From Eurosta solidaginis (Eukaryota; Arthropoda; Insecta; Diptera; Tephritidae): a stretch of 64,000 nucleotides of DNA. The notes below the pieces were generated by a model that had not been told where the DNA came from, ran no database searches, and worked only from the letters and a program-made list of their open reading frames with translations. Location of the stretch: assembly GCF_040869045.1 (NCBI RefSeq), contig NC_090319.1:175000645-175064644 (forward strand). Direction: 5' to 3'. Numbering within the stretch: the stretch's first letter is position 1; the number at the start of each line of letters is the position of its first letter. Positions 53,731 through 64,000 of this stretch are shown here, piece by piece. The position numbers and the translations under genes are program-made.

Positions 53731-54193
53731 TATCGTGAACGTACAATGGCTACGCCAGCCGTTCATCAACTCACCCAGGTTAGCTGCTATGCCGTGGAGG
53801 GCGCCCCCTCCAGATGGTTGCCATTATTTTGTCTCAGTGAACTTTCTTGGCGGTCTCGTGCGCCAAATACCCATTTAAATAAAAAAGGTCGAGTTTACTT
53901 AATTGTCAAATTTTAATTTCACGGGAGAGACGTCTGCGTTTGTCGGTGTCAAAAATTACAATCGTGGCGGTGCAATGTGAAAATGTCGAGCACACTTGCC
54001 AATCGTCATTTTCATATTGCACCCCACATATGCATCTTATTCTTTCTGCCTAACAGCCTTACAATGGCTGAATACTTATTTATATATATATTTCCTATTC
54101 TTCTTAGTATTCACAATGACATGTTAGTAATGAAAGTTATAGTGCTGCCATATGTGTCATTGAAAAGATGACTTGGGTCATTTTACCATTACA
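53731..54193 (-). repeat. 3' LTR of the 412/mdg1-like element
   Basis: About 97% like 62121-62606; the main difference is a missing 'acttcgctttttattaaat' segment near 53910 and shorter A-runs. Confidence 0.93.
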
Positions 54194-54198
54194 TCTTC

Positions 54199-54346
54199 TT
54201 TTTGGGGAAAAGAAGAATTGACAAAGTGATAAGTTTTGTCAGTTCTTCTTTTGCATAAGCTAAACAGAATTGTTGCGAACGAACGAATATGTTCACATTA
54301 GGGTGTTCCTCCCCTTTGAGATCTTTCGTTCGGAGCAATTCTGTGA
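54199..54346 (-). other. Two adjacent inverted repeats in the 3' untranslated part
   Basis: 'gaagaattgacaaa' (about 54213) pairs with 'tttgtcagttcttc' (about 54236), and 'acagaattgttgcgaacgaa' (about 54267) pairs with 'ttcgttcggagcaattctgt' (about 54328). They lie just upstream of the polypurine tract on the minus strand. Confidence 0.75.
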
Positions 54347-54655
54347 CTATTTAAATAAATGTTAATTAAACTTGCGGTATATTGAATTTTTGTTTGTATA
54401 ATATTTACATTTTATATATTCAACTTAAGGTTTTTCTTTTTTTGTTTATAAAATATAAATTTTTTTTTTTGCTTGTATAATACTATGAATAACTTCAAAT
54501 TACATTTTTTCGTTTTGATATACAAAATTTTGTGTTCTTTATATATATTTTTTTTGTTTTTGTATTTATATTTTTTGTTGCCTTCGTTGCTATTTAAAAA
54601 TGACAAGTATGCAAGTAGTACTAAAAAAAAATTTTCGATTTTTTTTTATGTAATG

Positions 54656-55709
54656 TTAATTTACTTTAATAAGGCGGTTTTTATGTACAACTTTTTCTTT
54701 GTTTTTAACTTCATCGAAAATAGTTACATTAGGTTCGTTAATTTTGGTTATAATAAACGGACCTTGATAAATATTTTCGTGTTTATGATGTGGTTCTTTC
54801 TGTAAAAGTACTTTATCTCCGATTTTTACAATTAAAGGTCGTGCCGTTTTATCGTACAGATTTTTACTTTGTAATTTATTTTTATTAATTAGATTTTGTG
54901 CCATTTTGTGCGTTTTCTGCATCCTAAACTTAACTTCTTTGGCATAGTTTTCGACATTATAGATCGGGTCAATTTTTTCTTTACATAATTCATTAGGCAA
55001 AGTTGCCTTTTTCCCAAAGACTAACTCGTAAGGCGAAAATTGATTGTCGAAAACTGTGCTACTCGTAGTATTGTGTAGGAAAGTAAAGTATTTTAAATAA
55101 ACATCCCAATCAGAAAAAGTATCTTGTAAATATGCACGTAAGTATTCATTAAAAACTCTATGATTATGTTCAATCGTGCCAACAGTTTCGTGATGGTATG
55201 CAGTTGAAAAATGAATTTCAATTTTTAGAAGTTTAGTTAATTCTTCAAATAATTCATTTTTAAATTCAGTACCCAAATCTGATTTTATGGCATTCATTGT
55301 GCCGTATGTCAAAATGAAGCCTTCAAAGATTGCTTTTTGCCGATTTGTCTGGCACAGCGACTGTTACCAGGTATTTAGTCATGTCGCAAATCATGGTAAG
55401 TGCGAACTTGTTACCATATTTGGACTCAGGTAGGGGTCATATTTTGTCAATTACTAGTATATCAAATGGTTTACAAGGAGTTGGTGTTAACACAAGTTTT
55501 CTTTTGTTTTAGGTTTAACCTTGTTTAAAAGACAATCATTACAATTTTTGATATATTTCGATATATCACGAGTCATGTTCTTCCAATAAAATTTTGTTCG
55601 GAGTTTTGCGTAAAGTTTTTTCATTCCGCAATGTCCACCAGAAATGGGATCATTATGGTAAACTTTCATAAGCTTTAATTTTGTCTCTTCATCTGTTACT
55701 GTCTCCACT
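54656..55709 (-). pseudogene. 412/mdg1-like integrase
   Basis: 55487-55708 holds KVYHNDPISGGHCGMKKLYA and YIKNCNDCLLNK, the complete HHCC zinc-binding motif. The next stretch, 55313-55486, carries the first catalytic region but has stops. 54656-55312 is open for 218 codons: NAIKSDLGTEFKNELFEELT (second Asp), FSTAYHHETVGTIEHNHRVF (Glu), SPYELVFGKKATLPNEL and IGDKVLLQKEP ... YQGPFIITKINE at the C-terminus. Confidence 0.88.
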
Positions 55710-56159
55710 GGATTTTAAAACTTTATTTCCAATATTTTTGAAATTTATAATAGTATAATGTTCGAAGAAAATATCGTTTTTAGGCCATTCAATCTGCTTA
55801 ATTTTGCGTTTGCCGGCTTCTGATTCAAGCCTCGAAAGTAAAGTCATTATTTCGTTAACAAGCTCAAAACTAAGTAACTCGAGTTTCTTATGTTTAATAT
55901 GCGCAAAAATTCTTAAATTTGTTGTTTTATTATTTTTATCGTATGCAATTTCAGATCTTATTCGTGGAATCTTTTATTGAAAACTTAAATGAAAATTTGT
56001 CGTAGACATGTAAAGCAATTTGTTTTTCGTCGTTTTTGTCTGTTTTAGTATGAAGATTATTGTCGTTTTGCCGTTTTGTCAATGATCTTGTCTGAACTGC
56101 TAAAATTTGTTTGTTCGATTCCTTAATCTCATCGATTGTAATACGCGATAGTGCATCAG

Positions 56160-58205
56160 CACCAACGTTTGATTTACCCTTTATGTAAACTATAGTAAAG
56201 TTATATTCTGCTAGTTGTAGTCATATTTTTGAAAGTTTTGGAGATGGGTCTTTCATATTGAATAAGTATACTAGAGGTCTATGATCTGACTTTACAATGA
56301 AATGAGTGCCATAAACGTATGGTCGAAATTGCTTGATTGCAAAGTAAATAGCTAAGAGTTCCAATTTTATAATTGGTTTTTTCTGCTCTTCTTTATTAAA
56401 TGCTTTAGAAGCGAAACAAATTGGTAAATCACTACCTTGTTGTTCTTGACTCAAAATAGCGCCACATCCAGTTGCGGAAGCATCAACGGTAATAATGAAT
56501 TGTTTAGTAAAATCTGGATACTGAAGTAATTTTGGTGAAAGTAACGCTGCTTCCAAAGATATAAGTGCTCTTTCGCACTCTACATCCCATACAAATTCAA
56601 TTCTTTTTCTGCTTAATCGATTTAGAGGCGCTGCCAGAGACGCAAAATTAGGTAAAAACCGTCTGTAATAGTTTGCAAACGCGATGAATCGTCGTACCGC
56701 ATCTTTATCAGTCGGTTTCGTATACCTTTTAAGTGCGTTTATTTTAGAATCCTCTGGCCTTTGGCTGAACATTTGTGACCTAAAAATGTAACTTCTGGTC
56801 GTAAAAAGTTGCATTTATTTGGGTTAAGTTTGAGATTAAAAGACTTACAAGTATCGAAAACTTTTGAAAGATTTTTAATATGGTGTGCTTCGCTACAACC
56901 TATGAGGATAATATCGTCGACGTATAAAAATGCGACTTTGGGTGTTATACCCGAAAAAGCTGTTGTCATCATTCGTGAGAATGAATTTGGTGCTATGTTT
57001 AAACCGAATGGAAGCACTTTCCATCTAAATGCGCCACGGCCAGTGCTGAAACACGCAATGTCACGAGAGTCAGGATGCAAGGGGATTTGATGAAATCCTG
57101 AAAAAATATCTAAAGTGGAAAAATACTTTGCTCTACCGAGATTGTCTAAAATATCGTTAACTGTAGCTAGTGGGAATTTATCAGCAATGAGTTTTTTGTT
57201 CACTGCGCGAAAATCTACGCACATACGATAACCTTTTTGACCATTAGTATCTTTCTTTGGGACTACAATCAAGGGACTATTGTAATTGGAATAACTGGGT
57301 TCAATCAAATCGTTGTCTTACAATTTGGTTACTTGGCGATTTATTTCTTCGCGTTGAGAATATGACAATCTATAGTTTTTAACATATACCAGTTCGTTGT
57401 CTGTCAGTCTTAATTTATGCTCGTAAAAGTTGTTTAAAGTCATTTTGTCCGTGTCAAGAGTGAAAATATCGGCATAATCTATGCAAAGGTCAATTAGTTT
57501 ACTATGAGCATGTTGAGGTATTTGATTTTTTAAAATCGAAGTCAGTTTTTTCGTACGTTTGTCTTCTGTTTCTGTCTTGTTAATTGTATAAACATTGTAG
57601 TTTGAAAGTTTTTCTGTCCGAATACTTTTTCTTTTTACATACTTTACATCATCCGTGGTGTTAATGACTTTAATTATTGGGTTACTGGAATTAACAATGC
57701 ACCTAGCTGTGAAAACACCTTTTTCAATTTCCTGCGAGTCCACGAAAAGTGGCTCGGGTGAATCTACTAAATCAAAAAGTCTGAATATTTTACATCTTGG
57801 AGGAATGATACAACTGTCACTTTCTGTTCCGTGTAGGATTGGTATCGCAACTTTTTCATTTCCTACCCAAAAGGAAATACTATTTCTTTCATAATTAATA
57901 ATGCATTTGTTAATTTTCAGAAAATCTTTACCCAGTTTGCCATCGGATGGGATATTAAAGTCTTCATTTACTACATGTAAAGTATGTTTAATAGAAAAGT
58001 TAGAAAAATTTAAATTTGCTGTAATTTTACCTAAAGTAGAAACTGAATTAGAAGTGATACCGGTAATGTTAATGTCATTCGTATTTAAGGCAATATTTCT
58101 ATCTAAACATGATATCTTTGTTAAAGAAATGTCCGCTTGAGTGTCTACTAGGAAAGAACAAAATTTTTGTGACTCGTTAAGTTGTAATTCAATGAAATCA
58201 GATTA
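56160..58205 (-). pseudogene. 412/mdg1-like protease, reverse transcriptase and RNase H
   Basis: From 58199 the frame reads QKFCSFLVDTQADISLTK, an aspartic-protease site with Gln in place of Gly, and stays open to a TAA at 57318-57320. It continues in frame: LIEPSYSNYNSPLIVVPKKD, STLDIFSGFHQIPLHPDSR, LPFGLNIAPNSFSRMM and VAFLYVDDIILIG (YVDD near 56930). A one-base shift near 56750 leads to the RNase H frame (56221-56814): RRFLPNFASLAAPLNRLSRK, FIITVDASATGCGAILSQEQ, IIKLELLAIYFAIKQFRPYV and VKSDHRPLVYLFNM. After a TGA at 56221-56223 it ends VGADALSRITIDEI. Confidence 0.9.
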
Positions 58206-58246
58206 ATTTAAGTTTAAACAATAGATGCCTATTGGTGAGGGAAGTT

Positions 58247-59509
58247 CGCTTACTGGCTTAGTTCGTCCTCCCTCAGTGTTCGCTCCTGAGGGGCGCTGGC
58301 GTTTAAAGCGCGAACGTTTGCGTTTCTACCTCTACCATTGGCTGATCTCGAATTGTTACCTCTATTGTTACTATTATTTGGATTTGAATTGGAATTTGTA
58401 TTTGGACGCGTATTATTATTGTTATTATTCTGGTATCTATTTCCATTATAATTCCTATATCTTTGACTATTGTTGCCGTTATAGTTGTTATTATATGAAA
58501 ATGGACTATTATTATTTCTATAACCAGTATAGCCCCGGTTTGGGTAAAAACCTCGATAACTACAACGTGAATTTCTGAATGTGTTGTTACCACGTGATCG
58601 AAAAGCTAAAACCTGACGTTCAGTTACTTCGTTGTTTTGTTCTACAATTAATTTTTCTACCACGTCTTTCGTATCTGTAAATGCCGTTGAGGCTAAAATG
58701 GTTTTTACTAAATTGAATTTTGCGTTTAAACAACACACGTTAACAGTTTGTTCGACTGCCATTTCATGAGCTTTCGCTTGAGTGATCCCTTCGATAATAA
58801 GAGACCGCTCAATTGAGTCAGTTAAATCTTCAACTTTTTTGGGCAAATCTGTATAATTGTTACCGTTAACGTGTAACGCTGCAATTCTCCCTGCTACAAC
58901 TTTCGAGTTATCTGGTTTGATCCTATTACGTAGAGTTGCTTTAATTTCATTGACTGAAGTTACTTGTGTTGGTATTGCTTCACGGGCTTTACCCTCTAAT
59001 TTTGATTTTAAGAACGCTATAAAAGCATCATTTAAATCTGCAGTAGCGAATTGTTAAAGTAATGCAATTTTGTCTATAAAAGAATCAAGTGCTAGAGGAT
59101 CACCCCTGTAGTTTTCTCTAATAGAATTAGCACATGTGTTAATGAAAATTCTCTTTTCCTCAGGTGTTGCCATGAATTGATCGTTAAGATCTGGAGCTGA
59201 ATTAGCAGAAGATGAGGCCACGTTTGTACAATTTGGACCGTTAAGATCTGATTTTAAAGTAGAAGAAGTTGAAGTTAATATTTCACTATTTGAATCGTTA
59301 AGATTTGAAACTAAATTAGAAGTTAAATTTTTAATGGAAGAATTTTCGAAGCCTAGGAAATCTGCTGACCAGGATAATTTATTTACCTGTTTGGTGACTT
59401 TTGCGGTCGAAAATGAAGTTAAACTTTCGTAGCTTGAGGCTGATTTATCGGAATCGGATTCTGAATCTGAAGTTTTTTGCACTTGCTTACCACTTCTAAG
59501 GTTGTACAT
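58247..59509 (-). pseudogene. 412/mdg1-like gag, one in-frame stop
   Basis: The start is ATG at 59507-59509, MYNLRSGKQVQKTSDSESDS. An acidic Ser-rich N-terminus is followed by a capsid-like part interrupted by a single TAA at about 59051-59053, then ATADLNDAFIAFLKSKLEGK in the same frame. The C-terminus (58250-58620) is Asn/Arg/Gly-rich with no zinc knuckle, which fits 412/mdg1. About 420 codons in all. Apart from the stop it is open. Confidence 0.87.
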
Positions 59510-59764
59510 ATGAAATTAATGAAGCACTTATTTGAATGTTGAATTTATATTTGAAGCTGAAGTGTTGAAGAAAAAAAAAATTTTTTTTGTACAAAGGGAA
59601 CTGATTTACAGTTGAATAGTCGCTAAAGAAATATTTAACAATTTATTAGAAGAATTAATTGAAACTGCTGTGTTTGTATGTAAAATCTGTAAAAATTAAT
59701 TGATTTTAAAATGGCTCAAAAGTATGTAAGTATTAATTGGTAAAAATTCCAAAATGTAATCACG

Positions 59765-59950
59765 GACGCACCGCTTTATTCAAAAAAATCTCAATTTGGT
59801 TTTTCACGGAACCACCGCATGTAATAAAAAAATCTTAATTGGTTTTTAGCGGAACCACCGCATATTGTCAAAAAAATTACTTGGTTTTTAACGGAACCAC
59901 CGCATAAAAAAAGATTAATTGGTTTTTTCGAAAACCACCGTAATAACAAA
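59765..59950. repeat. Leader tandem repeat, about 50-bp unit, 4 copies
   Basis: 'attggtttttagcggaaccaccgcat' variants occur at about 59793, 59841, 59885 and 59920, each preceded by an A-rich spacer. Confidence 0.85.
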
Positions 59951-60123
59951 ATCCAAAATTTATATGAAATGCGAAATTAATTTTTCCTTTAATTTTTGAA
60001 ATTTTAAATTTTTGATTGTAATGCGAAAGCAATGAATTTTATAAAGTTTTAATGTTTTAATATACATGCATATATGCGTAAGAAAAAAAAACGTAAGCAA
60101 AAAAATTTTGGATACATACATAT

Positions 60124-61193
60124 TGTTACGAATATTAGCAAAACTAAGGAGTGCTGCCACCTCTAAGCCGATGCTAAGCAGTGACGTGAATTCACATCCA
60201 TAGATCAATCATTATGTATCTACATAAACGAAGCAATAATTGCGTCTACACATATGAACCATGTACGTATACGAGCAGCGGAGAGTCAATGCACAAACAC
60301 ATGCATATATCTGAGATACTCCTATAAGTATGCAATGAGAAAAACTATAAAATTGTGCAATTTTAGTTAGAGCTGAGAAGTTTGAGAGCTGCTGGACTAG
60401 TAGATTCTGGAAGCGCCTAGAAGATGCGAAGGTTGAAATCAAAGAGTATAAAAGGCGGCAATTATAGAAGCGCTGGAATTCAGTTTGATTTGAGATTTCG
60501 ATTAAGACGCTATCTAGCGAGCAAGAGCTATCAATCAGTTTGGTTATTAAGCAAGCTATTCGTTGCACAGTTTAGACAGGATGCCTAACTTTTCCGCACC
60601 TGATTGCGATCCCCCCAATGCAACTCTGCAAATCGATACTCGATACTCGACTTAATTTATAACCACACACACCATCACCCTCATGCATGTACATGCACGT
60701 GTATGTGTGCTTTTTGTCAGCACTCATGCATATGCATGTCGGGGTTGATGTGTGGGTGCCTTTCCCCTCCAAAATGGAGGATTTTGCGGGTCAACGATTG
60801 TAGCTTGATATACAACCGGCCTCTTGGATTTCAACCGCCGTACCATACGCATCTGCCGCCAGCGATCTCTGCAGTTCTGATCACAATAAATTCAGGTAAT
60901 ATTGTACCCAAATTATTTTACTTTTATCTAATAAAGTTCACCCATTATAACGAGGAAAATCCTCTTGTGTTTTCTTTTATTTCATTGGAGTGAACAGCCA
61001 CACGAGACCGACCCTTGTGCGCCTACCCACTGCCGGTTTACGACGCACTCATGCCGAACATTGAGTGTTATTGGGAATTACTTTAATAAAGGCCATTTTA
61101 CATTATTACATATTGGAGTTATTTATTCAACAGTTTAGTGATTCGAACTTAGCAAAAAGGGCAAATAAGAGAATTGCAAGTAAATTCGTTACA
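60124..61193 (+). mobile_element. Solo LTR (1,070 bp) inserted in the 412/mdg1-like leader
   Basis: It starts TGTTACGAATATTAGC and ends TAAATTCGTTACA, with ATAT on both sides (60120-60123 and 61194-61197). A TATA box in 'gagtataaaaggcggc' at about 60440 and AATAAA signals at about 60886 fit an LTR promoter and terminator. There is no internal coding region. The orientation is plus, opposite to the host element. The family is not identified. Confidence 0.78.
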
Positions 61194-61204
61194 ATATATA
61201 TATA

Positions 61205-61330
61205 CTTAATTGTCGCTGCTGCTATAAGATGGCTGCCGCTGATGTCATCAATATTACTGCTGCCGAAGTCGCTGCCGGTGTTGTTGCTGCTGCTGATGTT
61301 GCTGCTGGCGGTGGTACAGTTGCTGATCCC
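61205..61330. repeat. CTG/CCG-rich trinucleotide segment
   Basis: Irregular GCTGCTG and GTTGCTGCTG runs. The open frame that spans it (Leu/Val-rich) is a product of the repeat. Confidence 0.6.
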
Positions 61331-61369
61331 GTTTTATTTTTTCCATTAGGTATTGTTGTATTAATAGCT

Positions 61370-62040
61370 TTGAAAAGATTTTTTATCTCCGCTTTTTATT
61401 AAAAATTGTCTTTAATTAGAAAAACTTTTTTATCTCTTCATAGTATTATAATTTGTGAAAATTGTTAAACAATTTTTTTATCTCCGCATAGTATTATTAG
61501 ATTTTGAAAATTATTTTGAATTAAAATTATTATCTTTACTTACTTACTTAATTGGCACTTAACCGTCTAAACGGTTATTATTATCTCCGCATAGTATTAT
61601 TATAGTTCTTGTAGAAAACCGCATTTGTTAGAAAAATTTTTTATTATCTCTGCATATTATTATTACTTTTTTAAAAATTTTCTATAATTAGGCTTATTAC
61701 CTCCGTATAGTATTATTAGAGTTCTTGTAGAAAATCACATTTAATTAGAAAACATTTTTATTATTATATCTGATTAGAATTATTAGCGTTGTTGTAGAAA
61801 CGCTTGATTGAAAAATTTTTATTATCACTGCGTAGTATTATTAGGTTTTTTGACACTAATTGAATTTGGTTAGAAAAAATTGTATCTTATTATTGAATTA
61901 TTATATCTGCACTTGATTATTTCAATTAATTTAGCTTTAAAACTGGTTTTTATTGAAAATTTTAAGTCTTTTTATTATAACAATTGTGTTTATGTCACAA
62001 GCACAGGTTTTTATTTGAAAAAAAGTCTTTTTATTATCTT
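61370..62040. repeat. Leader tandem repeat, about 80-90-bp unit
   Basis: 'ttttattatctccgcatagtattattag' and variants recur about eight times (61380, 61429, 61469, 61580, 61640, 61702, 61821 and later), separated by 'agaaaatcacatttaattag'-like sequence. It is part of the long leader of the 412/mdg1-like element. Confidence 0.8.
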
Positions 62041-62105
62041 TAAACCACACGCACTCACCGCCGTTATACCAATGCCGCATGCCGCTGCTGTGCTACCGCT
62101 GGAAA

Positions 62106-62120
62106 CCGTCACGGTCGCCA
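62106..62120 (-). promoter_or_regulatory. Primer-binding site, tRNA-Arg type
   Basis: On the minus strand TGGCGACCGTGAC directly follows the 5' LTR and is complementary to the 3' end of arginine tRNA (TCG anticodon) as I know it. The use of tRNA-Arg is a known trait of 412 and mdg1. Confidence 0.85.
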
Positions 62121-62606
62121 TATCGTGAACGTACAATGGCTACGCCAGCCGTTCATCAACTCACCCAGGTTAGCTGCTATGCCGTGGAGGGCGCCGCCTC
62201 CAGATGGTTGCCATTATTATGCCTCAGTGAAGTTTCTTGGCGGTCTCGTGCGCCAAATACCCATTTAAATAAAAAAAAAGTCGAGTTTACTTAATTGTCA
62301 AATTTTAATTTACTTCGCTTTTTATTAAATTTCACGGGAGAGACGTCTGCGTTTGTCGGTGTCAAAAATTACAATCGTGGCGGTGCAATGTGAAAATGTC
62401 GAGCACACTTGCCAATCGTAATTTTCATATTGCACCCCACATATGCATCTTATTCTTTCTGCCTAACAGCCTTACAATGGCTGAATACTTATTTATATAT
62501 ATATTTCCTATTCTTCTTAGTATTCACAATGACATGTTAGTAATGAAAGTTATAGTGCTGCCATATGTGTCATTGAAAAGATGACTTGGCTCATTTTACC
62601 ATTACA
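62121..62606 (-). repeat. 5' LTR of the 412/mdg1-like element
   Basis: Counterpart of 53731-54193, bordered by the primer site on the inside and by GGTG on the outside. Confidence 0.93.
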
Positions 62607-64000
62607 GGTGTGACCGATCACAAATTGTCATCAATATCCTCTAACGCGAGTCCATTAAAACTTGCTGTTTCAACAGGATGGACCATAATGAGAGGGGTGA
62701 TAGAGGTGTTGGTTCCATATTACAATTGAAGAGATGGTTGGTGTCATGTGGGGACACAATGCAAGCAGGACATAGATTTCGTATAATGGGGTTGATTCTG
62801 GATAGGTAAGAGTTTAACCTGTTACAGTATCCAGATCGAAGTTGAGCTAGAGTGACTCGCGTTTCCCTAGGGAGTGTGCATTCCTCTTCTGCAAGTTTAG
62901 GGTATTCTTCTTTGAGTACGGGATTCACCGGGCAATTCCTGACATAGAGATCCGACGCCTGTTTGTGGAGTTCACTGAGGACCTGCTTGTGTTTTTTGGC
63001 TTCATACGGCTGTGTTCTCAGGTGCCGTATTTCCTCATAATGCTTACGGAGATGACTCCTTAAGCTGCTGGGCGGTGTTGGCTCATCAATCAGATGTCTG
63101 TTGGGATGCCCAGGTTTCTGGCTATTCAACAGGAACTGTTTGATGGGGAGTATTCTCGCCTCATAATGTAGATGGTGTTCTGGGGACATAAGAAGACGAC
63201 CCGTGGCGGTTCTGAGGGCAGTATTTTAGCAGGCCTCTAGCTTCTTCCAGTGAGTGGTGTTTAGGCTTGACGACCATATCGGGGACTAGTAGCATGCAAT
63301 CGGCTGGCCAATTCCCCAAGTAATGCCAGCAAGAGATTTGAAGATTTTATTACGGCTCTGGATTTTCGGAACAATTGCGGCTGCATGCTCACCAAAATGT
63401 AGATCCTGATCGAACGTCACACCCAAGATTTTGGGGTGTAAGACAGTCGGTAGCGTAGTGTCACTAAAATGACAGTCCTTGGTCGGGAAAATCCCGAGTC
63501 GCTCCGGTACGTAGAACCGACTGCCTTGGGAAGCGCGTTGCAGTGTTTTGAAGATTTTTATGAATTTTTGTGCATTGTAGGCAATTTCGGATGCATTTGT
63601 ATTGAAGCAGAGACTGTGTTCGAACGTCACAACCAAAATTTTTTGGGGTTCCACAGTAGTAACGTTGTGCCATCGAAGTGGATGTTCAGTTGTTGTGTTA
63701 TGTGCAAGGTCCACGTCGTGAACAATATGGCCGTATGTACACTAAATCAGTGTCAAGTACTGTGATGTGAAAAATTTGCAGAGACAAGGGATTTAATGTT
63801 TATATTGCAGCATAGTTTTCTTTTGTTGATTCCAATCTGCATTCCCAGACCCATGAAGCTGCCGGACTAAACTAAGTTCCTCCTCTATGCCGGGAAACGA
63901 ACCTCCCTCCGTTGTTGTCCTTCAGGAACGAGGGATATGTTTCCTATATTTCGGGACGAGGTTGGCAGAGGTATGATGACTTTCACACCGTTATGATGGC
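62607..64000 (-). mobile_element. Non-LTR retrotransposon, 3' part, cut by window end
   Basis: The 3' untranslated region begins at 62607 and would have continued into 53730 before the LTR element inserted. The coding end of ORF2 lies at 62641 and above. The element enters from the right edge. Its protein style is that of insect Jockey-superfamily elements, not proven. Confidence 0.82.
62638..63860 (-). pseudogene. Non-LTR ORF2, C-terminal end
   Basis: 63286-63714 has the thumb region ILGVTFDQDLHFGEHAAAIV and SRNKIFKSLAGITWG. After a stop and shift near 63285 comes a short link, then 62641-63189: MSPEHHLHYEARILPIKQFL, ECTLPRETRVTLAQLRSGYC and LCPACIVSPHDTNHLFNC, the Cys/His C-terminal motif. 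The segment NSQKPGHPNRHLIDEPTP also marks this family. A duplicated stretch resembling ILGVTFDQDL at 63600 (KILVVTFEHSLCFNTNA) suggests a local repeat of the thumb region. Confidence 0.82.

Larger units (their letters stand above)
53731..62606 (-). mobile_element. 412/mdg1-like LTR retrotransposon, complete ends, nested
   Basis: Direct repeats at 53731-54193 and 62121-62606 are the LTRs (minus-strand start TGTAATGG, end CGTTCACGATA). GGTG flanks both ends (53727-53730 and 62607-62610). A tRNA-Arg primer site adjoins the 5' LTR and a purine tract (AAAAAGAAGA) adjoins the 3' LTR. Gag without CCHC knuckles, protease, reverse transcriptase, RNase H and integrase follow on the minus strand. These features fit the 412/mdg1 lineage. 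In-frame stops and one frameshift make it inactive, and a solo LTR has landed in its leader. Confidence 0.93.

Noticed and set aside
61065..61349. Open frame rich in Leu and Val
   Set aside because: It spans the solo LTR end and a CTG-type repeat; no signal of a real protein.
1..64000. A previously undescribed multi-gene system
   Set aside because: All substantial coding regions belong to known transposable-element types and are mostly broken; the unexplained items are single loci or repeats.

Overview
The window reads as repeat-dense, probably heterochromatic DNA of a higher fly. The retroelement families (LOA-type and Jockey-type non-LTR elements, Ty3/gypsy including a 412/mdg1-like lineage, BEL/Pao), a tRNA-derived SINE, piggyBac and hAT derivatives, and dispersed repeats with 'gtgggcgtgg' and 'tttcgatatcgaaaa' motifs together suggest Diptera. 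A tephritid fruit fly is my best guess, from general familiarity rather than any search. I found no intact host gene with confidence. Two short stretches (26.65-26.85 kb and 48.15-48.55 kb) could be host gene fragments or small genes.

Layout. 0-3.3 kb: LOA-type non-LTR element on the minus strand, cut by the window start. 4.3-4.9 kb: a hAT-like MITE with an 8-bp target duplication. 4.9-11.5 kb: an old 412-like relic (minus) split by a SINE and by a 5.6-kb gypsy element (plus, both LTRs, CTAA duplication), which itself carries a second hAT-like MITE. 11.5-15.5 kb: a 5'-truncated BEL/Pao element (plus). 17.1-22.9 kb: a BEL/Pao element (minus) with two diverged LTRs. 23.0-25.4 kb: a dispersed repeat containing a 130-bp tandem array. 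26.9-28.4 kb: a GC-rich palindromic island and a 1.26-kb nested foldback structure. 28.7-30.5 kb: a non-LTR reverse transcriptase fragment, tandem repeats and an internally deleted piggyBac copy. 30.6-34.6 kb: a minisatellite, a second SINE, a Jockey-type ORF1 behind a tandem-repeat leader, and a pair of long direct repeats. 34.6-39.2 kb: a BEL gag fragment running into a seven-copy 434-bp tandem array whose unit carries tRNA-like box A and box B sequences. 40-47.6 kb: a gypsy element with a tRNA-Lys primer site. 48.6-53.0 kb: a second LOA-type element (minus). 53.4-64 kb: a non-LTR element (minus) interrupted by an 8.9-kb 412/mdg1-like element, which has GGTG duplications and a tRNA-Arg primer site and is itself interrupted by a solo LTR with ATAT duplications.

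Almost every coding region has stop codons or frameshifts, so these are mainly dead copies. What the window offers is their insertion history, which target-site duplications and rejoined flanks allow to be read in several places. I did not find a new multi-gene system. The most unusual items are the tRNA-like tandem array, the nested foldback element, repeated tandem duplications within nucleocapsid-coding regions of three unrelated retroelements, and the possible small gene near 48.3 kb.
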